Below are positions 33,464 through 45,974 of a stretch of DNA of 64,000 bases, one piece after another. Numbering within the stretch: the stretch's first letter is position 1; every line of letters begins with the position of its first letter. This stretch comes from Turnera subulata (Eukaryota > Streptophyta > Magnoliopsida > Malpighiales > Passifloraceae). The DNA is taken from positions 1 to 64,000 of the forward strand of contig JAKUCV010004446.1 in NCBI GenBank assembly GCA_028386065.3, written 5' to 3'. Below the pieces are notes generated by a model that worked only from the letters and a program-made list of their open reading frames with translations, was not told where the DNA came from and made no database searches. The translations under genes were made by a program, and so were the position numbers.

Positions 33464-35072
33464 TGATAACTTCTAAATGTCAGTGTTTTTATGATGGTTT
33501 TGAATGGCTTTTTCTATGTATTCTTGATCGATTATGTGTATATTCTTTCTATTATTGTGTGTTTTCATGCATTGTGTCAATTAGTACTTCATTTTTGCTG
33601 ATTAAGTGTTTTTATTAGGAATTTATCATTTTTATTGAAGAATGGAAGCATTTCAGCCAAGTTTGGAAACCAGGCCCAATTTAGGAAACATTCTGCAGTG
33701 AGCACAACCAACAATTTTGAAGCTTTTGGGAGTTCTAGGCATCGAAAGCAAGTAAGAATAATTGGAGACAAAACTAGACTTCTAGAGCTTTCTATGAATT
33801 AAATTTCATAATTTTTGGACGTATCTACAAGGAGCAGTAGTTATTTTAATCCAGCCCAGGATGCAGATTTTTCTGTGTCGACCCAGGCCCAGTGTTTCGG
33901 CAATATCTTGAACTACAGAAGTCCAACAGCTAAAGAGAGTATAAATGGACCCCCTAGGTCGACATATTCAGAAGGCAGAAGTCAGAGGGCGAAGCTCTGC
34001 CGAATTGGTTAGTTATTAGGTTACACACACTAGTAGGGTTAGGGTTTTCTGCTCTGTTGGATCCTCTAGGCGGTGCCGAATTCCTCATCCTATTTCAAAG
34101 GTTATTCCCCACAATAATTCAACATTTTTCCAGAAAGATTTGAAGGTTTAAATTCACGGAATCACCAGTCCAATTGCAGTAGAAATCGACACCAAGAGGA
34201 GCACAAGTCGACGCCTTCATCACCAACACAAATCGGCTACCCAACTTCCCTACTTACTCTTCTTATCGTTTTTCTTCCTGTTAAATTATTTACTTGATGA
34301 ATTCTTGTGAGATATTGATTGATTGCTATTTTATTATGAGGAACTAATTCTCTAATCTAGGATTAGGGATATAGCCAATTACTTCTATGGTTTTATTATC
34401 TATGGATTGATGTTTATTCAATTGATTGTGTTGATTGTTCAATCTATATTTGCAGAATTTATTATCTACTTTGGATTGATTCTTATTAATTGCAACATGT
34501 GAGAGCTGCGTGATTTATATGATGATACCTAGAAGAACATAGATTGATTGATGCTAAAATATGCGAGAGCTGATAGTTTCTTAGGGCTTGATTGATTGTT
34601 TTGTGCTTATTGAGTTTAGTATTGATGCTAGGCTATGCGAGAGCTAGGTAGTAATCTTTGCTGAATATTTGATTCAACATGCGAGAGTTGAGGATTAAGA
34701 AATTAGAAACAATTGCCCACAATCACACATCAACATAGATATCGACTCAATGAATAATAAACCTAGAAAGTAATTGTGTGAATCCCGATTTCCTAGATTG
34801 CTTTAGATATCGATAGAACTTTGTTTAGATTAAGTTTGCGATTTTATTTCTTTTCCTTCTCGCCTAGTCGACATCACCCAACACCATCTTTAATTTGATT
34901 TGCCTAGACAATCATAAGCTGTGACATTAGATAGTACTTATTTCCCTTGTTCCGTGGATCGACCTTGATTAGACTACTACACTATATAGTACATTGTGCG
35001 CTTCCACTTAACTATCGTTGCGTTTACTCGTGAGTTATTTGTGTGTCGTGTTGTGAATTGATCAAGAATTAT
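33464..35072 (+). repeat. Athila 3' LTR, left part
   Basis: Matches the 5' LTR from TGATAAC(A/T)TCTAAATG onwards, with a deletion of roughly 190 bp (after gtttcggcaatatcttgaa near 33912). It is cut after aattat at 35072 by the Tekay-type insertion; the last five bases (attat, 35068-35072) are one copy of the TSD. Confidence 0.93.
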
Positions 35073-35762
35073 TCAAACACATGTGTCCCAATTTTACAAA
35101 TAAAATACTCAATCAAATGGAATTTACCAAAATACCCCTGAAACCCGGTACACGAAATCCAATGCCAAACATTATCTAAAAATCTTAATAAAGCGAGATG
35201 TCATAAAGAACAAGAGAAAACCGACTTATCAAGCCATAAGTCAACCCGGCATCCAGCCGGAACATCATCAGATATCAAATCCCGGCAACCCGCCGATAAA
35301 GTAATCAAAATCAATAATGACATCTCAACCAAAATCCAATGCAGCGGAAGAAATAAACAAAGTAAAAACAAGAGAAGAAAAAATGATATGCACGTCAACT
35401 CTATGGATCCAACAGGGAGAAGACACACAGCTACCTGCTGGGATATCCACGTCCATACTCCGGAAAGGAAAAAAAAGAAACTCAGTGAGCAGTATAAATC
35501 TAGTTATGTAGGTGTGCAAAGCAAGTTCGAAAGGAAAGTAGAGAAACAAGCACAAGTAAGCAAACACACAATAACCGGTACTAACATGCCAAAAGCATAA
35601 AAGCAATCAATTTATGGTTTACATCTGTTTGTGTGTTAAGTTTTATTATTATATTTATTATTATTCAGGGCCCTCTACTATGTGCGTCGAGCTCGGTCCC
35701 GTCTCATGAGACAACCAGGGCATCAGCCCAATATCACCAAGCACATAGCCCAAACATAACCA

Positions 35763-35830
35763 TAGAGAGAGAGAGAGAGACAGAGAGAAAGAGGGAGGTA
35801 GAAAGGGGGAGGTAGAAGGAGGGAGGTAGA
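35763..35830 (+). repeat. Purine tract (GA)n-GGGAGGTAGA in Tekay LTR
   Basis: About 65 bases of pure or nearly pure purine: (ga)n, then repeats of gggaggtagaa. Copies occur at the same LTR position at 54595-54663 and, in the sister-family solo LTR, at 56429-56497. Confidence 0.85.
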
Positions 35831-37811
35831 ACCGGTCATCACAGACCCATATGCTAAACCGCATATACCATGCTATCCCGCATGCAATTCCCGAGGGGTA
35901 TCACTTCCCGCTCGAACCAACCGGTCATCAGCACACAGTAGTATATCTTTTATTGTGTGTTATTCTTATTCATACTTATGAGTTCATATGTGCCCAAAAG
36001 TCATGATTTACCAGGGTGGTGTGAATTATCCACTAAATCAACATCCGGGTTTCCAACCCACAACACAACACAGAGATCACCCAAAATCATATTACATGTT
36101 ATATCTCATAACAGTTAAACCATATCATGCTCGTTCAACAAACAACAATACACAGGCACACAATACAGATCATGGCATGTTAGCAAACAAGGCATGCAAC
36201 TCAAACAAACCAATCCAACAAGCACATGCATACAGACATAAAAAGACTTATAAAGTCACCTCAACGACGATTATCCTGTGGAGTTTTCCCCAAGACAGAT
36301 CCTCCAGCTCCCGAGGTATTACCCGTGCCTGAATACCGGCACACACAATAATTACAAAACAATTATAACAAACCGTGCATGCATGATACTTATATGCTCA
36401 ACTGAGTGAAAACCCGACCCTAACTAACCGGTTTATGATTTCAGTGTCTAAGCCCAATAGGGAAACTCCAAGGAGATTGGGACCTAAGGTGCTCCGGGCT
36501 TAAGCCCAACTAAGTCCCAAAAAAAAAAACCTTATCCAGCTCAAAGTACACATGGTCTCTAGGCCTAAAGCCCACATCCCAGAACTACTATGAAATCCAG
36601 ATATGTCCTTGGGCTTTGAGCCCATCACTTATTTAAGTCCAAATAATCAAATCAAGTCATAAAATCTCATTACTGGGCCTGGGCCCGATTTAGACTAATT
36701 TCCATTTAAGGGTTTTACCCGAGCCCGAGTTACCGTCCTAAAGGTTCTACCCGCGTCGGACAAACCGGTCACAAGCTACTCGCTTCCCGCTCTCGGTTTC
36801 TACTATGTAAAATACAATTAATACTACCCAATTCAGAATAAATAATACATGCCATGAGTGTACAACAAATTATACATCAAGGTAATACCGTTAAATGCTG
36901 GAAAGATTGTGTTCCACCGAAACAACAATCCCAAGACGCCGGAACAAAAACATGCTCACCGGATTCCGGCCAACCCTCGCTGGAAAGTAATCAAGCCCAC
37001 TGGAGTAATGCCACTACACCACCATTCTAACTCCACAGTTCTGCCAAACCAAAACATCCACGGAGGTTCAAACCAAACAACAACATTACCCAGATTTCCA
37101 ACCACAAGCATCCAACACCAAGAACAACTCGAAAAGAAGTAAGGCAGACGAAATCTTACCTGAGAGCGATCTGTGAACATCAACACCAGATCCACGCACC
37201 AGTACACAATTTCTTGCCCGCAGTACCAATCCCGAGATCGTCAACTCCGTGACAACCCGAGCAGAGCAAGCTCTCAATCGGAAAACAACAACCCTACAAC
37301 AATCGAGTACCTCTACCACAACTGCACAGCGACCACGCACCGTCCAGCAATGGAACCAACACCATCGCCATCCATGACGTAAGACACAACCCACCGTCGA
37401 TCCAACCCCTACACCACAGAGAGAGAATAAAAAAAACGAGACCCGGTTAATTTCTAAACGGGTTAACCCACAACACAACACCAATCGAACGAACACAAAG
37501 GGAAGAGAAAGAGGAGAATGACGGTGGCCTACCTGCGTAGTTGACGATGGCGACTCGAGCTTCGTCCTCGAGGTCTCCGCCATGGCCGACGCCTCGGAAC
37601 TACCCTCTTCTCACAACGCAACAGCGGCGGCTCAACACCAAAAGACAACGATGGTGTGGGGCGTGTTTGAGGGAAGAGGATGAAGATGGTGGCGGCCGCG
37701 CGTGTTTGTGGAGAAGAGAGGATAAGGATGAAAAGAAAAAGAGAGGTGAGTGGCAGCCGATCGGAGAAAGAGGAGGAGGAGGGAAAGAATGAAGAGAGAG
37801 AATGAAAGAGA

Positions 37812-37823
37812 GGTTTTTATACC
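37812..37823 (-). promoter_or_regulatory. Probable TATA box of Tekay LTR
   Basis: The minus strand reads CTAGGTATAAAAACC, followed by a CT-rich leader-like stretch (ctctctttcattctctct). The other LTR has the same sequence near 59687-59698. The sister-family solo LTR lacks a clear match. Confidence 0.6.
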
Positions 37824-38204
37824 TAGGGTTGTCCTAGGGTTTGGCTTGCAGCCCAAAACGGCGTCGCTCGAGAGCTAAACGACGTCGTCACCTCTTGCCT
37901 AAAGCCTGAGGTCAACGCGCCCCCTCCACTTGGTCAACGCCCTTTCCTCCAAGCTTTTATGCTTACAATCACTCGAAACGATGTAGTTTTATCAAACTAC
38001 CTAAACCCTTAATTCCCAACTCCGAAACCCGATTAAAAATCGAACAAAACCTAATAAACGAACCGAACCATCATCAAGGAGATAATTCCAAAGAAAAGGG
38101 AGAAATTTCTTGATCCAAAACTCAGGAAAAACATGAGGGTAAAATTGGAATTTAAAATTCCAAAAATTCCATAAATAAAAATTATGAAAAATCGGGGCGT
38201 TACA

Positions 38205-38219
38205 GTTCTACCCCACTTA
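38205..38219 (-). other. Tekay polypurine tract
   Basis: The minus strand reads aagtggggtagaac just before the LTR start TGTAACG. Confidence 0.65.
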
Positions 38220-38518
38220 AGAAAATTTCGTCCTCGAAATTACAAGAAAAGAATCAAAACAGATGTGGATATTGCTCTCTCATATGGGACTCCACCTCCC
38301 AAGTAGCCTCATTCGGAGAATGATGGCTCCATCTAACTCGAACCACAGGAATAGTACGACACCTCAACTGCCGTACTTTCCGAGCCAAGTTCTCAACCGG
38401 CTCCTCGACATAAGTTAAATCATCAGCAACCTCCGACTCCATAGGTGATACCACATGACTCGGATCAGACCGATAACGCCTCAACATCGAGACATGGAAT
38501 ACATCGTGTATGCGCGAC
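38220..38518 (-). pseudogene. Tekay integrase C-terminus with chromodomain
   Basis: After a short HDVFHVSMLRRYRSDPSHV, which is the usual end of the integrase before the chromodomain, the minus strand encodes EEPVENLARKVRQLRCRTIP then VVRVRWSHHSPNEATWEVE and MREQYPHLF. This is the group of chromodomain residues seen at the C-terminus of Tekay-type chromoviruses, thought to direct integration to particular chromatin. The stop follows at 38254. It is separated from the rest of integrase by the solo LTR at 38524-40007. Confidence 0.9.
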
Positions 38519-38523
38519 AGCTC

Positions 38524-40007
38524 TGTTAGTTATATGCCCAAAAGCCAATCTATGGATGATTGTAGTCATGTATATACTTTGAGGTTATTCCAATAAATAT
38601 GATTATGAGATAATTTCTTGCACATATTTATAACCCTAGATTATATTTGATATATTCTTAAATGTCCCTAGTCGATTATTATTATGGATGGGTTGTAATA
38701 ATAAATTAAGACTAGCGTATGTTGAGAATTGCATATGTGATATGAATTCTACATACGAGTACAAGTTAGAGAACTTGTGGACTGGACCGACCCACATAAG
38801 AACCCTACATGGAATGTTATATGTATGTCATTAGTGGTTCTTATAGATGTATTGTCCTCCGACGTGAGATCGTCAAGGTACCCAACATATGAATCATGTA
38901 CTTTGATATTATTCCTAGTCACCCGTAACTGGGTGGACGTAAGGGTAATCATTGGGTATATGATGAGTATGTAGTGGGTTTTGATTGATCAAGAGGGGAT
39001 TCGTCTTACCCATATAACGGGTATATTATCGTATGGTTTCTTGATAGAGTTGAACTGTTAGATGCATGGCCATGCTCGGATTAGGTGATATGGTGATATC
39101 ACGGGTATCCGTTTTACACAGTTAACTCGGGGATCAAGAAACATAGATTAAACATATACGAGATTGACATATTCCATGTCTCGTGTTTGATCTTGATAAT
39201 GGGACGAAGGGACGATGACATATTCCGAGGCATAGAGAATCAGTACTGATCTTGTCGTTCGGGTAGCAATGACGTGTTGCTAGACGCCGCTCTTTGTTTA
39301 TAATTGTAAAATGGGATTTTACAATTATTGTCGGACGTTACAAGTGCCTACAGTGTCACACACACAGAACCGTTGATTCGAGTAGGTGGTTTAACCGTGG
39401 TTGGACCATGGTTGGACCGGGTGTGGTTGGACCATGGTTGAACCAGGGTCGTTTTGGGACAATAATTAACAGAATTATTGACCTGAGTTAGTGGCTTAAT
39501 GAGTGTTTGTGTCTGATTGTGTGATTAGTGGAAGCATGATGATGAGAGGTCATTGTCATGGGCCATTAATGTTGGCCATTTGCTTGCACTAATTGAGGGG
39601 ATTAGTGGAGTGTTTAGTGATCAGATCATAACTCTCTCTTCTACCTCTTACCACGTTTGGCAGCACCCAAAAACACTCTCTGAACTTCTCTACTTCTTTG
39701 TGAAAGAAGCAAAAGCACAAGCACCCCAAAAAACACACTTGATCCCGTAAACTGTTGCTAGCACATCGGTTCGGGTGAGCTCGGAAGTTGGATCGTGTGA
39801 CGATTGCAGCTTGATCACGGTTCGTGTGGATACCGTAGAGGAGCCAGGCCGTTGTCTTGCTCTTGCTGATTCCATCCAGCAATTAGGTGAAAGATCCTAA
39901 TACTACAGGTATGTAAAATTATTATTCGGTCTTGTAGCTTCACATGTGGTTCTAGGCATGTTTCCGATCTTTCCGCTGCTTGTTGTGCATATTATAAATG
40001 TCATAAT
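38524..40007. mobile_element. Solo LTR (probable copia type), 1484 bp
   Basis: It interrupts the integrase gene and is flanked by agctc duplications (38519-38523 and 40008-40012). The left end is TGTTAGTTATATGCCC, a copia-like LTR start; the right end (gtcataat) lacks the expected CA, probably through mutation or an edge misplacement of a few bases. No protein-coding region. A leader-like sequence ending in ccgctgcttgttgtgc lies near 39973. Family not identified. Orientation is probably plus from the TGTTAG end. Confidence 0.78.
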
Positions 40008-40012
40008 AGCTC

Positions 40013-41402
40013 TAGGGAAACTTACAAGCTCCTCCAGTAAAGACAATCTATAAGCCAGCGGACCAATCCGCTCCACGATCTCATAAGGAACGATATAACG
40101 AGGGCTTAACTTGCCCTTCCTCCCAAACCGGATAACACCTCTCCAGGGAGCAACACAGAGGAAAACTCTATCGCCTACACTGTACTCCATCTCCCGACGA
40201 TGCTTATCAGCATAGCTCCTCTGTCGGACCTGAGCAGCTCTCATGCACTGCTTGACCACTTCAATCTGATCCACATTCTCTTGGACAAGATCCGGACCAA
40301 TCACCTGTCTCAGACCCTCCTCATCCCAACAGATCGGACTACGGCACTTCCGCCCATACAAAGCCTCATAAGGCGCCATACCGATACTGGAGTGATAACC
40401 GTTGTTATAAGCAAACTCAACCAACGGTAATGTCTCATCCCAAGAACCACTGAAGTTGAGCACACAGGCCCTAAGCATATCCTCCAAAGTCTGAATGGTC
40501 CTCTCCGACTGTCCATCTGTCTGCGGATGAAAAGCTGTACTGAAATTCAGCTTAGTACCCAAAGCTAACTGCAAACTCTTCCAGAAGTGGGATGTGAACC
40601 TCGGATCCCTATCCGACACAATGGATAGAGGAACTCCATGTAATCTGACAACACCCGAGATATACAATCTTGCCAGCTTATCCATCGTATCCGTCTGCTG
40701 GATAGGTAGGAAGTGAGCTGACTTAGTCAACCTGTCGATAATGACCCAGATGGCGTCATGCCGACCCCGGGTCCTCGGTAACCCAATCACAAAATCCATA
40801 GTGATGTGCTCCCACTTCCACTGTGGAATAGTCAAAGATCTCATCTTGCCGGCAGGAGCCTGATGCTCGACTTTTACCTGCTGACAAGTCATGCAACACG
40901 CCACAAACTCCGCAACATCCTTCTTCATCTCAGGCCACCAATAGTGACTCTTTAGATTCAGGTACATCTTTGTGCTACCCGGATGCATGGCATAAGGTGC
41001 GTTGTGCGCCTCATCCATAATCCACCTCCTCAGGTCATCCACGTCCGGAACACAAAGACGATCACCCGTCATCAAAGCTCCATCCTCCTGGATGTAAAAA
41101 CTAGAACTCTCTCCATCGAGAGCTTTATCTCGCAACTCCGCTAGATGAGGGTCACCGAACTACAACTCCATAATTTTATCCCGCAAGGTCGGTCGGATGC
41201 TCAAACTTGACAACAACGACCCAGTAACATCCACCTCCAACTGTGCATCCAACGACCTCAGCTCCACCAAGGAAGGAAAAGCATAAGAAACCGAGTCCTC
41301 ATCTGCAAAAGCCACCCTCTTCCGACTCAGTGCATCTGCAACAACATTGGCCTTGCCTGGATGGTACTCGATAGTACAATCATAATCCTTCAGAAGCTCA
41401 TT
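40013..41402 (-). pseudogene. Tekay integrase, zinc finger and catalytic core
   Basis: From 41402 the minus strand has the end of RNase H (YHPGKANVVADALSRK) and then an open frame with the zinc-binding domain (HNAPYAMHPGSTKMY...CMTCQQVK, HHCC), the core motifs MDFVIGLPRT (Asp), SDRDPRFTSHFW (Asp) and GQSERTIQTLEDML (Glu), and the C-terminal YSVGDRVFLCVAPWRGVIRF with GRKGKLSPRYIVPYEIVERI (GPY/F-like module). The D-D-E triad is present. Two stops interrupt the pol frame: one just after RNase H (near 41404, fitting Trp to TGA) and one near 41161 (fitting Gln to TAG). Confidence 0.92.
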
Positions 41403-42559
41403 TCAGCATCTTTGCCTCACATTAAGCTCCCTTTGGGTCATGATGTACTTCAAACTCTTGTGATTTGTGAAAATCTGACACTTCTCACCGTACAGATGGT
41501 GTCTCCAGATTTTTAAAGCAAAGACCACAGCAGCCAACTCCAGATCATGGGTCGGATAGTTCCTCTCGTGAGTTCTCAACTGCCTGGAGGCATAAACAAT
41601 CACTCGACCCTCCTGCATCAAAACACATCCCAAGCCCAAACCAGAAGCATCACTGCACACCGTATACTCAACTCTGGGTCTCGGAATGGTCAAAACCGGT
41701 GCAGAAGTCAACCGACTCTTCAACTCCTCAAAACTCTTCTGACAACGATCATCCCAAGCAAAGGGACAGTCTTTCCTCAACAGCTTTGTCATGGGAGTCG
41801 CTATCAAGGAAAAACCCTCAATGAACCTTCGGTAGTAACCAGCAAGTCCAAGGAAACTTCGTATCTCAGGTACATTCTTCGGTGGCTCCCAATCCATGAC
41901 TGCCTTAATCTTGGTCGTGTCCACTTTAATGCCCTCACCGGACACAATATGCCTAAGAAACGTGACCTCATCCAACCAAAACTCACACTTGCTATGCTTG
42001 GCATAGAGCTGTTCTTCTCTCAACCTCTGCAAAACTTGTCTCAAGTGGTCCTCATGTTCGGCCTTACTACTCGAGTAGACCAGAATATCATTGATGAACA
42101 CTACCACAAACCGGTCCAGAAATTCCTGGAAGACCTGTTGCATCATACACATGAACACTGCCGGTGCATTTGTCAGCCCAAATGGAACAACCACAAACTC
42201 ATAATGACCATACCGAGTGCGGAATGCTGTCTTTGGTATGTCTTGCTCTGCAATCCGAACCTGATGGTAACCAGATCGCAAGTCAATCTTCGGGAATACA
42301 GATGCACCCTGCAACTGATCGAACAAGTCATCGATCCTAGGCAAAGGATACTTGTTCTTCACAGTCACCTTGTTCAACTGTCTATAGTCCACACACATCC
42401 GCATACTGCCATCCTTCTTCTTCACAAACAGGACCGGGGCACCCCAAGGTGAGATGCTCGGTCTAATGAAACCCTTATCCAACAACTCCTCCAATTGTTT
42501 CATCAACTCCTGAAGTTCTGTCGGAGCCATTCTATAGGGCGGTATAAAAATAGGTTCAA
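41403..42559 (-). pseudogene. Tekay reverse transcriptase and RNase H
   Basis: The frame resumes directly after element D. RT motifs read in order: [53 protein letters not shown] (first Asp), [20 protein letters not shown], and [12 protein letters not shown] near 42081-42110. The last is normally FIDDIL, so one of the two catalytic aspartates is Asn (GAT to AAT). RNase H begins at [20 protein letters not shown] (about 41660) and includes [20 protein letters not shown]. The RNA-to-DNA polymerase is inactive as written. Confidence 0.93.
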
Positions 42560-42564
42560 CTCCC

Positions 42565-44203
42565 TATTAGAACAATAGCCCTAAGCTAGAGGGGGGGTGA
42601 ATAGCGTTTATCGGATTAAAACGAAATAAGCAGGAAATAAATGCGGAATTAAAAAGATTTAAGGACACAAGCAATTTATCCTGGTTCACACACACACTAC
42701 TTGTGTGGCTAATCCAGTCCTTCAAGAGACTCTCTTAAAGATTCCACTATCTACGTTAAGCTTCCGGGTGCTTAACAAACCGTTTACAACCTAGGAATTC
42801 TAATCACAAGAATCCTAAACCTGAGAGTTCAAGTCACATGAACCTCAGCACTCTTGCTTGAAGATACCTCACTTCAAGACTTCTCACACAAGAAGATATA
42901 CCCTCTTCCTATGAATCTCAACAAGGGAACTAACCTCGCTTAAAGTGTATGAATACACAATTCAATCACTCAAACAAAGAACTCTCTCAAAGAGCAGATA
43001 TGAGTATACAAGTAAAGCTCTAAAAGGCAACTCTCAAATCCTCAATAGGATATTGGCTCAATTAAAATTTGGATGAATGTGTGAAATGAATACTTGAATG
43101 TAGAGAGTTGATTAGTAGTGAATCAGAGCTGAAAATGCTTAATTTGTAGCTCTGAAAAGTCATGGAGCCGTTTGAAATCCACCCAAGAAAAAGCTTTTAA
43201 CAAAACATAGTGGGTGCTAAAAGTTGTCAGCAATAACGGCCATAACATCGATGTTTAAACTCTCAACATCGATGTTTTGTTCAGTAAATTTGAATTTTTG
43301 GACTAACGGTAACTAAAACATCGATGTTCTTAAACCCAGATGTTATTTTGATTCTGAGTAAAACCCATTAAATCATCATGTGAGGAACATCGATGTTTTA
43401 TAACCCAACATCGATGTTATTTTGCTTCTGTGAAAGTGAGATGAAACCTGATTCTTGAAGAACATCGATGTTTAATTCACAACATCGATGTTATTTTGCT
43501 TCTGTGAAAAACGATTAAAGCTGACCATTGAAGAACATCGATGTTATGAAATCCAACATCGATGTTTTTCTTATGTAAAGGATATTTTCAAATGCAACGG
43601 TCATGAGAACATCGATGTTTAGGAATTCAACATCGATGTTCTGAATCTTCTGCCAATTTTTGGAAAATTTTTTGAAGGCAGGAACATCGATGTTTCGATG
43701 GCAACATCGATGTTATTTTGGCTCGGCAAAAACAAATTAAAACTGACCATTATGGAACATCGATGTTATGACTAATTTTAAACGCAACGGTCACTAGAAC
43801 ATCGATGTTTAGGATTCCAACATCGATGTTATTAGCCTACTGCCTGTTTTGGAAATTTGTTGGAAGGCAGAACATCAATGTTTTAAAACATAACATCGAT
43901 GTTATTGACACAGAAAAACAGTTTAATGTTTGAAATATGTTTAAGTGATGCATGAGCAAATTTCATCTTATTTTGAGCCAATGTCCTAGAAGAGTTGAGT
44001 GTTATACCTTGTACAATTTATGAATCTAACTCTTCTTTATTGGCTCTTTAATTCTTGTGCTCATTCACTTTCATCCTTTGCTCTTGAGTGGTTTCTTTGA
44101 CTTGAGGATTGATTTGCCTTCATTTCAATTCATTTTTTTTTGCTTCCTGAATAGTTTGTCAATATCAAAACCTATAAGAAGCAAGGAGGCATTAGTTCCA
44201 ACA
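42565..44203 (-). repeat. Element D 3' LTR
   Basis: 1639 bp. On the minus strand it starts TGTTGGAACTAATGCC and ends TTGTTCTAATA, where the terminal CA has become TA. Its U5 end (attcacccctc...) resembles the U5 of SIRE LTRs A and B. It contains a palindrome array at 43244-43903. Confidence 0.93.
43244..43903. repeat. AACATCGATGTT palindrome array in D 3' LTR
   Basis: About 17 perfect copies of the 12-bp palindrome plus two or more degenerate ones. They come in pairs separated by 8-13 nt, with pairs repeating at about 60-85 bp. The filler between pairs is itself partly repeated (attttgcttctgtgaaa; gctgaccatt). Confidence 0.95.
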
Positions 44204-44222
44204 ATTTCCCTCTTTTTGATAA
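44204..44222 (-). other. Element D polypurine tract
   Basis: The minus strand reads atcaaaaagagggaaat directly before the LTR start TGTTGG. Confidence 0.7.
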
Positions 44223-44315
44223 TGACAAACAATGAAAGTATATGCCAAGAGTTAGTATATGCCAAGTTGTATAGTTTTCAAAGTGGGATGTATAGATTTC
44301 AAAGTGGGATGAATT

Positions 44316-44458
44316 CCCCCTAACTTGATGATGCATATATTTATTCTTCCCCCTTAAAGTATGACTTATGATTCCCATGACTTCCCCCTAACTTGATGAT
44401 GCATATATTTATTCTTCCCCCTTGAAGTATGACTTATGATTCCCCCTGAGTTCATGAA
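44316..44458 (-). repeat. 68-bp tandem duplication with G-runs upstream of D polypurine tract
   Basis: Two copies with a period of 68 bp (aligned starts 44316 and 44384), each with cccccta...tcttccccctt on the plus strand. On the sense (minus) strand they give repeated agggggaa tracts that look like extra polypurine tracts. Further G-runs occur at about 44440 and 44485. Confidence 0.85.
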
Positions 44459-44492
44459 TATACTTTTCTGTGATTGCTTCCCCCTTTTGTCA

Positions 44493-45776
44493 TTAGCAAA
44501 AAGAAATGGCAAAAGCAAAGGTTGATTGAATTGAAAAACAAAGCATAAAACATAAACATAAGTTCCCATCATCGTCCTCATCCTCATCATCGGCAGCCTC
44601 TTCCTCATCATCTTCCTCCTCTACCTCCATTGGGTCATAATCTTCATCATCATCATCATCATCATCATCACCTTCAAAGTTGAAACCTTGGAAGGTTGTG
44701 TGATATGGTGGAGGATCATAGTTGACATGGGCAAAATAGGCACGCAGATCATGTCCATGCCTTTGTACCTCCAAGTCAATTCTATCAATGGACCGTCCTA
44801 AGCTACGGAGAGTGGCGGCGATGGAGTCAAGTGTAGCGGCAGGAGCTGGAGGAGTGGGTGCTGGAAGAGCTAGTAGTGGAGGAACTTCTTCTTGTGCAGG
44901 CCTCGGGGCTTCCTCGGATGGGTTCGTGTGAAAAGTGGCATCGTTAATTGCCCAAAGCTTGGTGTGAGGAGTTTGAGTTCCGTCAAAGGGAGTCAGTCTT
45001 GCACTCAAACAAATATCCACAACCAGAAAGGGGTAGGGAAGAGGATGGTTGTTGGAAGTGTGCTCGGCCATGTGCTGGAGCACAAAGCGTGCCCAATTGA
45101 TTGGAGCTCTGTGAATAATGGCGTGCAGAACTTTTTCGTCCTCAATCGTGAAGTTGGTGTGATTACTAGCTCTGGGTTTGATCACTCGAGTAAGCAAATA
45201 GAAAAGCACTCTGTACTCCGGGTTGATTGAGTGAATAGTTGGTCGATTGGAGCGATTACGGCGCACTTCAGTGAAGCCGAGATCAGACAACAGCTGGGTT
45301 TCATGGAGAGTAAGGAAATGATCACCTCCATAAGTGACGATGTCATCGCCTTGGACAGGTAGGCCTGCAATCTGTCCGAACTGCTCCAATGTCACCTGAA
45401 AGCGTCTCCCATTGATGCTGGCAGAGAGGACATCACCGTCACGGTGAAGGGTTATGTAGAAGGCGCGGATGAAGTCCGGATTGAAATGATATTGCTTCCG
45501 CGTCACAAAGTCCCTGAGACAAGATTCCCGTAAGTGACGTTCAGGGATAGCAAATTGCTTCTTCTGTGGGTAATCTTCTGGAAGATACCGAGGAGAAGCG
45601 ATGGCTCGAGTTGCGTAGAAGGATTTTTAGTGTGTAAGCTCATCTTTGGAACTAAACCAAATTTCTGAATTGGGCACAGAGTATTTGTGAGGAGCACTTG
45701 AGGATCCACCCTTTTTCTTGGTTTGATGTTCATGAGCAACTTGTTTGCCCTTAGAACGACGTTTGTCACCAGCCAT
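44493..45776 (-). pseudogene. Element D ORF2: plant-transposon-protein-like, acidic tail
   Basis: I start it at the ATG at 45776 (MAGDKRRSKGKQ); 428 codons in one frame are broken by one TAA (about 45630). After a basic N-terminus the core includes FVTRKQYHFNPDFIRAFYIT and INGRRFQVTLEQFGQIAGLP, then YRVLFYLLTRVIKPRASNHT and LPYPFLVVDICLSARL. This pattern resembles the putative plant transposon protein domain seen in many plant retroelements, in the same position as the SIRE-B ORF. Next come a Pro/Ala segment, a helical SIAATLRSLGRSIDRIDLEV and an Asp/Glu-rich tail. The final hydrophobic residues may be read into 3' sequence. Function unknown. Confidence 0.75.
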
Positions 45777-45974
45777 TATAGAAGGAAGAAATGAAAGGAA
45801 ATTTGTTGTTTGTGTTTGTAAAGGGATGAATGGAGATGGTAATGATTGTTCAGAAGTTTACAGAGTGAGGAGTAAAAAGAGAAGCATGGTTTATATAGTA
45901 AGGCTCAGAAAAGTAGCCGTTGGGTAGTCGTTGCAATGCTCCAACGGCTATATTTTTTTGAAAAATATCTGTTA

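Larger units (their letters stand above)
35073..38204 (-). repeat. 3' LTR of Tekay-type element
   Basis: 3132 bp. On the minus strand it starts TGTAACGCCCC and ends near GGGACACATGTGTTTGA, whose last dinucleotide is GA rather than the usual CA. It aligns with 53879-60076 (minus the nested solo LTR) at high identity by eye. Differences include a loss of about 55 bp next to 35480 and a gain of about 28 bp near 35278 relative to the other LTR. Several short open frames on both strands near 37080-37860 are in GC-rich LTR sequence and are not genes. Confidence 0.9.

Noticed and set aside
37086..37856. Several overlapping open frames on both strands in a GC-rich segment
   Set aside because: They lie inside the Tekay LTR, recur in the other LTR with changed frames and have no domain; they are compositional.
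41547..42452. A 301-codon open frame on the plus strand
   Set aside because: It is the antisense of the Tekay RT/RNase H gene, where motifs on the minus strand are unmistakable.
43244..43903. Regularly spaced identical short repeats resembling a CRISPR array
   Set aside because: The repeats are 12-bp palindromes in an LTR of a plant retroelement, spacers are partly repeated and of two length classes, and no cas genes exist. This is not a CRISPR locus.
44493..44600. C-terminal hydrophobic tail of D ORF2 as a membrane anchor
   Set aside because: The tail follows the acidic tract in G-run-rich 3' sequence and includes Cys/Phe-rich text that is not seen in the SIRE-B ORF; it may be read-through into non-coding DNA.
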